From Puia sp. (GTDB lineage: Bacteria; Bacteroidota; Bacteroidia; Chitinophagales; Chitinophagaceae): DNA of 64,000 nt. Position 1 is the stretch's first letter. Each line of letters opens with the position of its first letter. This document shows positions 35,501 to 44,002 of the stretch, one piece after another. Location: NCBI GenBank assembly GCA_031292515.1, contig JARLGZ010000030.1, positions 248,001-312,000 of the forward strand, written 5' to 3'. Made by a program: the position numbers and the translations under genes. The notes under the pieces are model-generated. The model was given only the letters and a program-made list of their open reading frames with translations. It did not search any database and was not told the origin of the DNA.

Positions 35501-36069
35501 TCCCGTCGCTCAAAAAGCAAAATCTGCGGCACGCGGAATACGCCAGGAAGTCGATACAGGATCTGTTCCCTCCCGGTGTATTGAGCCATACCCTGGTCAA
35601 AAAATTCAACTACCCGGCTTCGATCGTCGCCATCAATAAGGGGCATGGCCAATTCGGTATTCAAAAACTGCCCCTGATGGTACAGTTGTCATCTGTAAAC
35701 GCCATCCGGCCGGTAGATATCAATGGGGATGGCCATCCGGACCTGGTGCTGGGTGGAAACGAATATGGCTTTCTCCCGCAGTTTGGCCGGTTGGACGCGA
35801 GCTTTGGGCATGTATTGCTGAATGACGGGAAGGGCGGCTTCACCTGGGTGGATCCCCGTTCTTCGGGTCTCCAGCTATCCGGCCAGATTCGCGATATTGC
35901 CGAAATCACCGACAAACAGAAGACCTTTTTATTGTTTCTCCGGAACGACGAGATACCTTCCCTGTACCTTATTAACACCGGCCTTAATAACGCCAATGTT
36001 AACGCCAATGTTAACGCCAATGTTAACACCAACCTTAAAGCCAATCTTAAAGCCAACCCCAAAAAGTGA
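32575..36069 (+). CDS. FG-GAP/VCBS-repeat lipoprotein with ASPIC/UnbV domain (CRTAC1-like), first of a tandem pair
   Basis: A 1164-residue surface or periplasmic lipoprotein (signal ending MSLWMLAC). The body is a series of FG-GAP blades with calcium-binding D-x-[DN]-x-[DN]-G loops, e.g. DINNDGLPDVF, DVNGDGWLDIYVC, DYDGDGDLDCF, DVDGDGYPDIFVSN, DMDNDGWNDIFVCN. An ASPIC/UnbV domain lies mid-protein (about 525–605; LRGTGKNTFAIGSKIKVYRG and FQSSMDYKQIIGLG), followed by a second propeller. Such proteins often accompany SusC/SusD in Bacteroidota and are thought to bind glycans or matrix; no activity is proven. The C-terminus is a lysine/asparagine tail from a 12-bp repeat. The start is ATG 32575 (a GTG lies one codon earlier). 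Confidence 0.9.
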   Translation: MTIFRAFIVFLPMSLWMLACKQGSKGHPAPLFELEENTGIDFNNRVVDGKVENSFLFRNFYNGGGVAIGDINNDGLPDVFLTSNMGGNKLYLNKGNFKFEDITARAGILQDDKWNTGVTFADVNGDGWLDIYVCSSGHISDGNRKNKLYINNQDNTFTEEAAKYGLDISAYTTQVSFFDYDGDGDLDCFMINNSPVPINTLNNANRRDLPDADWPVAPFLKGGGDHLFRNDNGHFTEVTKQAGIHGSLISFGLGVSVGDVDGDGYPDIFVSNDSYERDYLYINQRDGTFKDELEDCFGHTSFSSMGADLADINNDGYPEIFTTDMLPEDDYRLKTLGAFDNIYLYDAKLKAGFYHQYMKNCLQLNNRNGKFLDVADYSGVSATDWSWGALLFDMDNDGWNDIFVCNGVNKDVTNLDFMDFFANDIIRKMVLTGKKDDIEEILKKIPVNPTLHKAYRNEGDLHFADMGETWGFTQASFANGAAYGDLDNDGDLDLVINNENGPAFVYKNEARELNKNNYIGVVLRGTGKNTFAIGSKIKVYRGDQIFYRELIPSRGFQSSMDYKQIIGLGKIAGPDSMVITWPDGSSTRVAHPEVNTLYTIRQDERTITASTNAAVAKVVTGNTISAKTVDAGVAGRTQKVDSSRMLMRPVPGIFDKHQEDENTDFYYEHNLPKMLSREGPKVATGDVNGDGLADLYIGGTAGHPGQVYIQTRSGIFEKKAEPAFDPFSDFEDEAVLLFDADNDGDLDLFIGPGGNAHPPYSRQMQNRLFKNDGKGNFTLDAEAFPLNKDGMNTAVAVACDFNGDGYPDLFIGGRSEPRAYGTSPRSFLFINDGKGHFKDIGADKYPDIAHIGMVTGAAWADMVGDSAKELVIAGEWMAPRIFSYRRDHFEEVSTNLSGLFGWWQTLAVTDLDGDGRPDLVLGNIGENFYLRPDSANPVKLWVDDFDQNGAMDNIMTRSIDGRDMPVFLKHEMEQQIPSLKKQNLRHAEYARKSIQDLFPPGVLSHTLVKKFNYPASIVAINKGHGQFGIQKLPLMVQLSSVNAIRPVDINGDGHPDLVLGGNEYGFLPQFGRLDASFGHVLLNDGKGGFTWVDPRSSGLQLSGQIRDIAEITDKQKTFLLFLRNDEIPSLYLINTGLNNANVNANVNANVNTNLKANLKANPKK
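35989..36060 (+). repeat. 12-bp tandem repeat forming the C-terminal tail of the first FG-GAP protein
   Basis: Six units: three exact copies of AACGCCAATGTT, then AACACCAACCTT, AAAGCCAATCTT and AAAGCCAACCCC. In frame they encode NANV/KANL tetrapeptides just before the stop codon. Confidence 0.9.
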
Positions 36070-39000
36070 TCCGTTTGCAAAAAAGAACAGACATCTTCCC
36101 GGTGATATTTGTTACCCGGCTTCTGATTGTGTTACCGGTGCTGGTCTTTTTCACGGCTCTATCCGGTTGCCATTCCGGGGAGGCTAAAAAGCAGGCCGCG
36201 TTTGAAGTACTGGACGGTTCAAAAACGGGGATCGACTTCAGTAATAAGCTGACACCCACCCTGCAATTCAATGCATTCAAATACATGTATTACTACAATG
36301 GCGGGGGGATCGGCGCGGGCGATTTTAATAATGACGGGAAGATCGACCTGTTCTTTGCGGCCAACCAGGGTGACGATAAAATGTACCTGAACCAGGGGAA
36401 ACTTCGATTCAGGGATGTGACGGCGGAAGCAAAGATTCCGGAAGACGGCGGATGGTCGACGGGTGTGTCGGTGGTGGATATCAACAACGACGGCCTGCTG
36501 GATATCTATATATGCAGGGTGGGCAACTACGAGACGCTTCACAGCCATAACCAGCTTTTGATTTGCCAGGGTATCGACAGCGCCGGGGTTCCTTTTTATA
36601 AAGACGAGGCGAAAGAATATGGGTTGGATTTCTCGGGCTTCAGCACGCAGGCCGTCTTCTTCGACTATGATATGGACGGGGACCTGGACCTCTACCTGCT
36701 CAATCATGTTCCCCACCAGGACGGAAACTACGGACCGCGGGAGGAGATGCTGCATTCCCGGACCCCTCTTTCCGGCGACCGGTTATACCGGAATGACGGC
36801 GGGAACCGTTTTACGGATGTGACGGGACAGTCGGGTATCAACAGTTCCGTGCTGGGTTATGGATTGGGGGTCGTGGCGGCCGATATCGATCTGGATGGCT
36901 ATCCCGATTTATATGTCGCCAATGATTTCCACGAAAACGATTACCTGTATATCAACCAGCGAAACGGTATGTTTAAAGAGGAGCTGAACGATCATATCAT
37001 GCATACCAGCAAGTTTTCGATGGGAGTGGATGTCGCCGACGCCAATAACGACGGCTACCCGGAGATCATGACCCTGGATATGCTGCCTTATGATCCGGCT
37101 ATCCTGAAAAGATCGGAGGGAGAGAATAACTACGATCTTTTCAACCTGAAGATCGGGTTGGGGTATAACTATCAATACTCCCGGAATAACCTGCAATACA
37201 ACCGCCGGAACGGGCTTTTCAGCGAAGTGGGTTTGTATGCGGGTGTCGCCGCGACGGACTGGTCCTGGTCGCCTTTGTGGTTCGATTTTGACAACGATGG
37301 GTTGAAGGATTTGTTCGTATCCAGCGGGATCCCCAAGCGGCTAAACGATATCGATTATATCAATTTTGTCTCCAGTCCGGAGATGCAGGAGAAGATGCGT
37401 TCGGAGAGCCTCGATGAGAAAGACCTGGATCTGACAAAGAAATTCCCTGAGATAAAAGTGCCCAACCGGTTTTTCAGAAATGAGGGGGATCTCCGGTTTG
37501 CCGATTGGGGAGACCGCATCGGGGATGCCAGGAACGGGTATTCGAACGGCGCCGTATTTGCCGATTTTGACAATGACGGGGACCTGGATGTCGTGGTCAA
37601 TGCGATCGACGGACCGGTGCTGTTGTATGAGAACAAATGCAATGATGCGGGTCGAAGCGATGATGCGGGTCAAAGCGATCATGCCGACCGACGCGATCGT
37701 GCCGGCAAAGACGATCCTAAGGGCAAAGGCGACGGCGGAGGTAGCCGGGCTTTTGCGGAGATCCGGTTGAAGGGGCCCGCGGAAAACGTGAATGCGCTGG
37801 GCGCCAAGGTGATTGTCTATGCCGGTCCGGGCATCCGGACTTATGAGAAATATCCTGTCAGGGGATTCCTGTCCAGCGAGGAGGGGCCGGTCCACATCGG
37901 TCTGGACAAGACGAAAGTAGATTCCGCTTTTTTGGTCTGGCCCGACAACACATATCAGCCGATCCGGCTGGAGCCGGGCAAGCCCTGGCAGACATTCCGT
38001 TACCGGAAGGGGCTCCCGAAATTTGACTATGCGACGATTGCCGGTCATTGGAAGAATCCGTCGAGACCCATGCAGGACATTACGAGGGAGACGGGGCTTC
38101 TGTACAAGCATGAGGAGAACTATTTCCGCGAGTTCAGCCGGGAGCCTTTGCTTCCGCATATGGTTTCCACGGAAGGTCCGGCGCTTGCCGTCGGAGATCT
38201 GAACGGGGATGGCTTGGCGGATGTCTTTATAGGGGCGTCCCGGTGGAAGAAGGGCGTTGTGTTCTTACAGGAGGGACCGGAAACGGGGACTAGATCGGGT
38301 GGGCAGCAGAAACCGGGCAGGAAGGGAGGATCGGACAGATCGGGGGTGACGAGAGGAGGGGATAGATCGGGGGCGACGGGTGGGTCGGATGGGTTGGGCC
38401 ATTTTGTAAAGACCCGGCAGCCGGACCTGGAAAAGGACAGTGTCTATGAAGATGTGGGCGCCTGTATCGCGGATGTAAACGGGGATGGGAAACCGGATCT
38501 TGTCGTGGCCAGCGGAGGCAATGAATTCTATGGACCGGATCCGCATCTTTCTCCGAGGGTATACCTGAATGACGGCAAGGGGCATTTCAGGAGAAAGGAT
38601 AATGCCTTCGATAGTCTGTATATCAATGCGTCTTGTGTTGTCGCCTGCGATATCAATGGAGATGGTTCCCCCGATCTGTTCATCGGAGCGAGATCGGTGC
38701 CCTACCAGTACGGGGCGGTTCCGCGTTCCTGTCTCCTGCTGAACGACGGGACCGGTCATTTTACGGATGTAACGGATAAATACGCCGCGGAACTCGCGCA
38801 TGCAGGCTTTGTGACGCAGGCGTTGTGGCTGGACCTGGACAAGGATGGGCGCAAGGATCTGATTGTATCCCTGGAATGGGGAGGTGTCGTGGCTTTTATG
38901 AACCGGGGCGGCTCCTTTGTGAAACAGGTATTGACGGAAAAAAAAGGCTGGTGGAATTTCCTGACGCCGGTGGACCTGGATGGCGATGGAAATATCGATT

Positions 39001-39647
39001 TTATCGCGGGCAACCTGGGTCTGAACAGCCGGTTGAAGGCCTCTGAAAAGGAACCGGTCAGGCTCTACTATAATGACTTCAATGGAAACGGGAAAAAGCA
39101 GGCCGTTCTCACCTATTATCTTCAAGGACGGGAACTGCCTTTCGCTACCAAGGAAGAACTCGAAAAACAGATACCCGGTCTGAAAAAGAAATATTTGTAT
39201 GCCGAAGACTTTGCAAAGGCTTCGCTGAAGGAACTGTTTTCCGCCTCCGGCCTGGATAAGGCCGAGGTGCTGACCGCCGATTATTTTTCCAATGCCGTAT
39301 TGATGAACCGGGGGAACCTGCATTTTACGGTGGAAGCATTGCCCTGGGAAGCCCAGCTAAGTTCTTACCGGGATGCCGTCGTCGTCAATGCCAACGACGA
39401 CAGTCTGCCGGATATTCTGCTGGTAGGAAATTATTATGAGAATAACACGGGGATGGGGCGATACGATGCCGATTTCGGAACGATATTACTCAATCATGGC
39501 GGGGGGGTGTTTTCTGCGGAAAGTATCAACGGGCTGTCCGTCAAGGGGCAGGTGCGGCATATCGCGGGTATAAAGATCGGGGGGGAGGAGGCCCTCATAC
39601 TGGCGAGGAATAACGACAGCGCGATGATGATACGATTTAAGGAGTAG
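36066..39647 (+). CDS. FG-GAP/VCBS-repeat lipoprotein with ASPIC/UnbV domain (CRTAC1-like), second of the pair
   Basis: A 1193-residue paralogue of the preceding protein with the same order: lipoprotein signal (VLVFFTALSGC), FG-GAP blades (DFNNDGKIDLFFAAN, DINNDGLLDIYIC, DYDMDGDLDLYLLN, DIDLDGYPDLYVAND), an ASPIC/UnbV domain (LGAKVIVYAGPGIRTYEKYP) and a second propeller ending in DNSAMMIRFKE-like sequence. It starts with GTG inside the previous stop (GTGA, 4-bp overlap), so it is translationally coupled. Two disordered linkers made of DNA repeats interrupt it: hexapeptide repeats at 37641–37730 and a Gly/Ser/Arg/Asp-rich stretch at about 38283–38400. Similarity between the pair suggests hetero-oligomers at the cell surface. 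Confidence 0.9.
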   Translation: MIRLQKRTDIFPVIFVTRLLIVLPVLVFFTALSGCHSGEAKKQAAFEVLDGSKTGIDFSNKLTPTLQFNAFKYMYYYNGGGIGAGDFNNDGKIDLFFAANQGDDKMYLNQGKLRFRDVTAEAKIPEDGGWSTGVSVVDINNDGLLDIYICRVGNYETLHSHNQLLICQGIDSAGVPFYKDEAKEYGLDFSGFSTQAVFFDYDMDGDLDLYLLNHVPHQDGNYGPREEMLHSRTPLSGDRLYRNDGGNRFTDVTGQSGINSSVLGYGLGVVAADIDLDGYPDLYVANDFHENDYLYINQRNGMFKEELNDHIMHTSKFSMGVDVADANNDGYPEIMTLDMLPYDPAILKRSEGENNYDLFNLKIGLGYNYQYSRNNLQYNRRNGLFSEVGLYAGVAATDWSWSPLWFDFDNDGLKDLFVSSGIPKRLNDIDYINFVSSPEMQEKMRSESLDEKDLDLTKKFPEIKVPNRFFRNEGDLRFADWGDRIGDARNGYSNGAVFADFDNDGDLDVVVNAIDGPVLLYENKCNDAGRSDDAGQSDHADRRDRAGKDDPKGKGDGGGSRAFAEIRLKGPAENVNALGAKVIVYAGPGIRTYEKYPVRGFLSSEEGPVHIGLDKTKVDSAFLVWPDNTYQPIRLEPGKPWQTFRYRKGLPKFDYATIAGHWKNPSRPMQDITRETGLLYKHEENYFREFSREPLLPHMVSTEGPALAVGDLNGDGLADVFIGASRWKKGVVFLQEGPETGTRSGGQQKPGRKGGSDRSGVTRGGDRSGATGGSDGLGHFVKTRQPDLEKDSVYEDVGACIADVNGDGKPDLVVASGGNEFYGPDPHLSPRVYLNDGKGHFRRKDNAFDSLYINASCVVACDINGDGSPDLFIGARSVPYQYGAVPRSCLLLNDGTGHFTDVTDKYAAELAHAGFVTQALWLDLDKDGRKDLIVSLEWGGVVAFMNRGGSFVKQVLTEKKGWWNFLTPVDLDGDGNIDFIAGNLGLNSRLKASEKEPVRLYYNDFNGNGKKQAVLTYYLQGRELPFATKEELEKQIPGLKKKYLYAEDFAKASLKELFSASGLDKAEVLTADYFSNAVLMNRGNLHFTVEALPWEAQLSSYRDAVVVNANDDSLPDILLVGNYYENNTGMGRYDADFGTILLNHGGGVFSAESINGLSVKGQVRHIAGIKIGGEEALILARNNDSAMMIRFKE
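37641..37730 (+). repeat. 18-bp tandem repeat coding a hexapeptide linker
   Basis: Five 18-bp units starting AATGATGCGGGTCGAAGC, each opening with GAT or AAT, encode NDAGRS-DDAGQS-DHADRR-DRAGKD-DPKGKG immediately before the ASPIC domain. The period is three-fold so the frame is kept. Confidence 0.85.
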
Positions 39648-39668
39648 TGGGGCGGTGTCGGTTACGAA

Positions 39669-40520
39669 TTAAGAAATAGGCGCGCAGATATTGGTGATCC
39701 ATTTTGTGGTATCCTGCTCTTTTCTTCTGTCGGTGACCAGGGATTGAAAGGGGAGGGCCATGATAGTCAGATTGTGATCGTTCTTATAGTTTTCAAGTTG
39801 GCCAAATGCCTTCTCCGCGTTGTATACGCCGCCGGTCACGTAGCCTTCGATCATTCTCCAGGGCACAAAATTTTTTACGGAGATCCTGCCTTTGCCACGC
39901 AGTCGTTTATTAACCGAGAGCGCCACGAGGATTTTATATTGACCCCCGCCGGTTTTTTGCACATTCAGCATGGGATAGTTGATGACTTCCGCTCCCTGGC
40001 CCGCGATATATTCCCGAATGCTGTCGATCATCAGGTAGATCTCGTTCGTGGCAGGATAAGCCGTTGCCAGGTTGTTCAGGGTCACCAGGGTGGAGTCCGT
40101 TGAAAGGGTCGTGTGGAAATCGGCGCCATATATTTTCCGGGCGTCTTCGACAAAGGATTTAAAGGATTCCAGAACGGTGTCTATATCCGCGGAGGGCAGT
40201 TTTCCGGTATTTTCCCAGTCTACCAGTATGGAGTCTCCGTTAAGGGGTGCGAGGCGGATCCTGCTGTTCACCGGGCCATTGTTTTGGTATTGTACCGACA
40301 GGCGCACTTCGTTGTAGAACAGACCGGTAATATTGTAGACGGTTTGTGAATTCCGGGGCCACCATTCATTCCACCGGGAGGTATTTGCAAAGACGCGGTT
40401 AGCCGCGGAGATCGTGCAATGGGCGACGATCGTTTTTGAAGAAGGCTTTTTTGAAGCAATGAAAAACCAGTAACAAACAGCCAGGAGGATCAGGCCAGCA
40501 ATCAAAACCCATTTTTTCAT
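39669..40520 (-). CDS. Membrane-anchored SRPBCC-like protein, possible GyrI-like C-terminus
   Basis: A 283-residue protein with one N-terminal membrane helix (WVLIAGLILLAVCYWFF). The next 110 residues (TISAANRVFANTSRWNEWWP and VRLSVQYQNNGPVNSRIRLA) look like a START/SRPBCC ligand-binding fold. The second half (NLATAYPATNEIYLMIDSIR, GGQYKILVALSVNKRLRGKG) resembles the GyrI/effector-binding type, which is often fused to SRPBCC domains in Bacteroidota. It is convergent with the FG-GAP gene and divergent from the GH65 gene. Function is unknown. Confidence 0.65.
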   Translation of the reverse strand: MKKWVLIAGLILLAVCYWFFIASKKPSSKTIVAHCTISAANRVFANTSRWNEWWPRNSQTVYNITGLFYNEVRLSVQYQNNGPVNSRIRLAPLNGDSILVDWENTGKLPSADIDTVLESFKSFVEDARKIYGADFHTTLSTDSTLVTLNNLATAYPATNEIYLMIDSIREYIAGQGAEVINYPMLNVQKTGGGQYKILVALSVNKRLRGKGRISVKNFVPWRMIEGYVTGGVYNAEKAFGQLENYKNDHNLTIMALPFQSLVTDRRKEQDTTKWITNICAPIS

Positions 40521-40597
40521 ATCGGCAAATTATCGAAAGCATGAAAATAGCAAATTCGGTCGAAAACGAGGTGGGAATGAGTTAAAAAGATGGTTGG

Positions 40598-40618
40598 TAA
40601 ATTTGTAAATTACGTTTG
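40598..40618 (+). promoter_or_regulatory. Candidate -7 boxes of the rhamnose-island GH65 gene
   Basis: Two octamers fit TAnnTTTG: TAAATTTG (40598–40605) and TACGTTTG (40611–40618), 39–59 bp before the GH65 start. No convincing -33 element was found for either. A TTGTTTGCAATC string overlaps the second box (40616–40627). Confidence 0.35.
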
Positions 40619-40656
40619 TTTGCAATCGCTTTTTCTCAAAGACTAAAGATCTTGCC

Positions 40657-42747
40657 ATGATCAAAAGAATCCGCGCTATCGTTGCGGCGATAGGACCTGT
40701 CGTTGGAGGACTAATGCTGAGCCTGTTGCTCACCCCGGCATGTATCGCGCAATCCGGCCTTCCCGGAGCCGATTCGAGTTCATGGGTCATCCGGGCGGAC
40801 ACGATCGATCCCGGTAATTATTATGGCGTTACGGTAGCCAATGGCATGATCGGGCTGGTCTCTTCTGCCGAGCCTTTCAAGGTGAAGGACGTGGTCCTGA
40901 ACGGGGCCTTCGACCTGTATGGGAGGGGGAGGGTAAGCAATATTCTCAGGACCTTCAATTTTGTCAATGTAAACCTGGATATAGACGGCGTCCGGATCGG
41001 CAGCTTCGGCCAGACATCACATATGAAGCAGGTCCTTGACATGCGGCATGCCAGCCTGACCACGAGCTTTGACTATGAGGACAAGGCTAGGATCCGTTAT
41101 ACCTGGTATGCGCTGAGGGATTTACCCTATACGGCATTGGTAGAGGTCACCATTACCGCCAGGAAAGATATCGAGATCGTTCCGGCCAGCGTTATGGAAG
41201 CGCCGGAGATGCTGAGGGATGTCCAGAACTATTATAACGAGATCGACAGACCTCATGTGCGGGTCTCCCTGCTGACTTCTACGGCCCGAAGCCCAACGGG
41301 TAAATTGCTGATGGCTGCTTCCAACAGTATTCTCTTCGACGAGCCGCATGGTTCCGAACCCGTCGTCGTCCACGAGATGTGGGACAATAACATGCACCTG
41401 CTCAAATTTAAAAAGGCGTTACGCGCCGGGACGACCTATCATTTTGCGGTGGCGGGTTCGGCGATCACCTCGGCGCATGATGACGATCCGCTCAACGAGG
41501 CGGAGCGGCTTACGCTTTTTGCCACCCTTCAGGGTTGTGCGCGGCTGAAGGCATTCCACAACCGGGCCTGGGACGAATTGTGGAAGAGCGATATCGTGTT
41601 GGAGGGAGACGATCGAACCCAACGGGAGGTTCGGCTCATGCTCTATCACCTGTATTCCTTTGCCCGGGAAGGGACCTCTTATAGTCTTTCGCCGATGGGT
41701 CTCAGCGGGCTGGGGTACAACGGTCATACTTTCTGGGATGCGGAGACCTGGATGTTTCCGGCCCTGCTCCTGATGCAACCTAAGATTGCCGCTTCGATGA
41801 TTGAGTATCGTTTCCAGCGCCTGGCGGCAGCGCGTCACAATGCCTTCTCTCACGGCTATAGGGGGGCGATGTTTCCTTGGGAGAGCGCGGCCAGCGGCGA
41901 CGAGGAAACGCCTGTGTGGGCGCTCAGCGGTCCTTTTGAACATCATATTACGGCTGACGTGGCGATTGCCGCCTGGGATTATTACTGTGTAACCCAGGAC
42001 AAAAGCTGGTTGCGCGAAAAAGGATATCCCCTGTTAAAAGAGACGGCCGATTTCTGGGTCAGCCGCGTGGAGAAGAATGGCCCTGGTCATTACGATATCA
42101 GGAATGTCGTCGCGGCCGACGAATGGGCCGAGAATGTGGACAATAACGCCTATACGAATGCGGCCGCCCGTGCAAACCTGCAGGCAGCGGCCGAAGCGGC
42201 TAAACTGCTGGGGTATCCACCGGACCCGCAGTGGTTGGAGGTCCGTAGCAATATCCCTATCCTTCGGTTTGCCGATGGCGTCACCAAAGAATATGAAGGG
42301 TATGCCGGTGAAAGGATCAAGCAGGCGGATGTGAACCTGCTGGCTTATCCCTTACAGGAAGTCACCGATCCGATGGCCATCCGCAGGGATCTGGAATATT
42401 ACGAGCCGAGGGTTGGGGAAGGCCCTGCCATGACGCATGCCATTTTTGCGATCCTCTATGAGCGATTAGGCATGCCTGAAAAAGCCTACGAGGATTTCAA
42501 GATCGGATATAGGCCCAATCTCCGGCCGCCTTTTGGTGTCATGGCGGAAACCGCTTCCGGCGACAATCCTTATTTCTGCACCGGCGCCGGCGGCATGCTG
42601 CAGTCGATCCTGAATGGTTTTGGCGGGCTCGAGATCACATCTTCCGGCATCCGGCAGTTAAAGACCCGGCTGCCCCCATCCTGGAAATCGCTGACTCTTA
42701 CGGGCATCGGGCCTGGCAGGACGAGCTATTTCGTTTCCAGGCCCTGA
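40657..42747 (+). CDS. Secreted GH65-family glycoside hydrolase/phosphorylase-like enzyme
   Basis: GH65 (alpha/alpha)6-barrel enzyme. After a signal peptide (IGPVVGGLMLSLLLTPACIA) comes a beta-sandwich domain, then GH65 hallmarks: LGYNGHTFWDAETWMFPALL, GYRGAMFPWESAASGDEETP, and the general-acid region AADEWAENVDNNAYTNAAAR, in which Glu489 (GAA at 42121) is the expected catalytic acid. The C-terminal segment is TASGDNPYFCTGAGGMLQSI. GH65 holds phosphorylases as well as hydrolases such as kojibiose hydrolase; export to the periplasm favours hydrolysis. It heads the rhamnose genes on the same strand, so an alpha-linked sugar next to rhamnose is the likely substrate (inference). Confidence 0.85.
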   Translation: MIKRIRAIVAAIGPVVGGLMLSLLLTPACIAQSGLPGADSSSWVIRADTIDPGNYYGVTVANGMIGLVSSAEPFKVKDVVLNGAFDLYGRGRVSNILRTFNFVNVNLDIDGVRIGSFGQTSHMKQVLDMRHASLTTSFDYEDKARIRYTWYALRDLPYTALVEVTITARKDIEIVPASVMEAPEMLRDVQNYYNEIDRPHVRVSLLTSTARSPTGKLLMAASNSILFDEPHGSEPVVVHEMWDNNMHLLKFKKALRAGTTYHFAVAGSAITSAHDDDPLNEAERLTLFATLQGCARLKAFHNRAWDELWKSDIVLEGDDRTQREVRLMLYHLYSFAREGTSYSLSPMGLSGLGYNGHTFWDAETWMFPALLLMQPKIAASMIEYRFQRLAAARHNAFSHGYRGAMFPWESAASGDEETPVWALSGPFEHHITADVAIAAWDYYCVTQDKSWLREKGYPLLKETADFWVSRVEKNGPGHYDIRNVVAADEWAENVDNNAYTNAAARANLQAAAEAAKLLGYPPDPQWLEVRSNIPILRFADGVTKEYEGYAGERIKQADVNLLAYPLQEVTDPMAIRRDLEYYEPRVGEGPAMTHAIFAILYERLGMPEKAYEDFKIGYRPNLRPPFGVMAETASGDNPYFCTGAGGMLQSILNGFGGLEITSSGIRQLKTRLPPSWKSLTLTGIGPGRTSYFVSRP

Positions 42748-42892
42748 TTACGCGTGTCGGGCCTGCCCGGATTTTATGCCTTCCTTCCGGTTCCGACGAT
42801 GTATGGAACCATGACAGTACATGATGGCTTGCTGGGTATAAATGGCTAGTTTAGCCGGCAGATTCGAGCCATATTGAAAAAACACAACATAC

Positions 42893-43951
42893 ATGCAAGT
42901 CATATTTGGAATAATCTACCATTTTATAGGAGGGTTTGCATCGGGTAGTTTTTATATCCCTTATAAAAAGGTAAAAGGATGGTCCTGGGAAAGTTATTGG
43001 ATCGTCGGCGGCATTTTCTCCTGGCTGATCATTCCTTTTGTGGCAGCCTGGCTGACGGTACCGGGTTTTATGGATATCATCCGGGAGACGGGTGGCAAAA
43101 CGCTGTTCTGGACCTATTTCTGGGGTGTATTGTGGGGTATCGGCGGTTTGACATTCGGCCTGGCTATGCGTTATCTGGGACTGTCTTTGGGCATGTCGGT
43201 GGCCCTGGGCTTCTGCTCCGCTTTCGGTTCCCTGATCCCGCCTATCTACCGGGATCTTTTTACCAGTGATACGACCAATACGTTTTCGTCGATGCTCAGG
43301 AATTCGGGCGGCCAGTGGGTGCTCCTGGGTGTGCTCGTCTGTCTCCTCGGCATCATGATCTGCGGCAGGGCCGGGATGATGAAGGAAAAAGAGTTGTCGG
43401 ATGAACAGAAGAAGGCCAGTATCCAGGAATTCAATATCGTGAAAGGGCTGGCTGTGGCTACTGTCTCCGGCATCCTGAGCGCGTGTTTTAATTTTGGCAT
43501 AGAGGCCGGCAAACCCATGGCGGAGGTGGCCGTCAGCAGGGGCAGTAACCCGCTTTTCCAGAACAATGCCATCTTCGTCGTTTTGCTTTGGGGAGGGTTG
43601 ACGACGAATTTCATCTGGTGTATGCTCCTGAATGCGCGTAACAAGACCTTCGGCGACTATACCAACAAGCGGACTCCTCTTCGCGGGAACTATATATTTG
43701 CGGCGCTTGCCGGCACGACCTGGTTTCTGCAGTTCTTCTTTTACGGCATGGGGGAGAGTAAACTGGGTAACGGCGCCAGTTCCTGGATCCTGCATATGGC
43801 TTTTATCATCCTTGTGTCCAGCATGTGGGGGTTGGTCTTAAAAGAGTGGAGGGGCGTCAGCAAAAAGACCCTCGCCACCATCGTGACCGGGATCGCGGTG
43901 ATCATTTTGTCGGTGATGCTGGTTGGCTATGGGAATTCGATGAATGTATAG
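42893..43951 (+). CDS. rhaT: L-rhamnose:H+ symporter RhaT
   Basis: Ten-helix inner-membrane permease of the drug/metabolite superfamily RhaT group. Recognised from the start IYHFIGGFASGSFYIPYKKV (the GGxxxGSFYxPxKxVKxWSWE pattern), SYWIVGGIFSWLIIPFVAAW, GGLTFGLAMRYLGLSLGMSV and LAGTTWFLQFFFYGMGESKL. Length (352) is that of E. coli RhaT. It lies 145 bp after the GH65 gene and 51 bp before the rhamnulose-phosphate aldolase fusion, which confirms the substrate. Confidence 0.93.
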   Translation: MQVIFGIIYHFIGGFASGSFYIPYKKVKGWSWESYWIVGGIFSWLIIPFVAAWLTVPGFMDIIRETGGKTLFWTYFWGVLWGIGGLTFGLAMRYLGLSLGMSVALGFCSAFGSLIPPIYRDLFTSDTTNTFSSMLRNSGGQWVLLGVLVCLLGIMICGRAGMMKEKELSDEQKKASIQEFNIVKGLAVATVSGILSACFNFGIEAGKPMAEVAVSRGSNPLFQNNAIFVVLLWGGLTTNFIWCMLLNARNKTFGDYTNKRTPLRGNYIFAALAGTTWFLQFFFYGMGESKLGNGASSWILHMAFIILVSSMWGLVLKEWRGVSKKTLATIVTGIAVIILSVMLVGYGNSMNV

Positions 43952-44002
43952 GACCTTATCGTATGACAACATATATTTTTTAAAAAACTAAAAGGAATCA
44001 AT

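Noticed and set aside
38265-39323. Minus-strand reading frame of 352 codons
   Set aside because: Antisense to the second FG-GAP protein, composition follows the DxDGDG repeats of the real gene.
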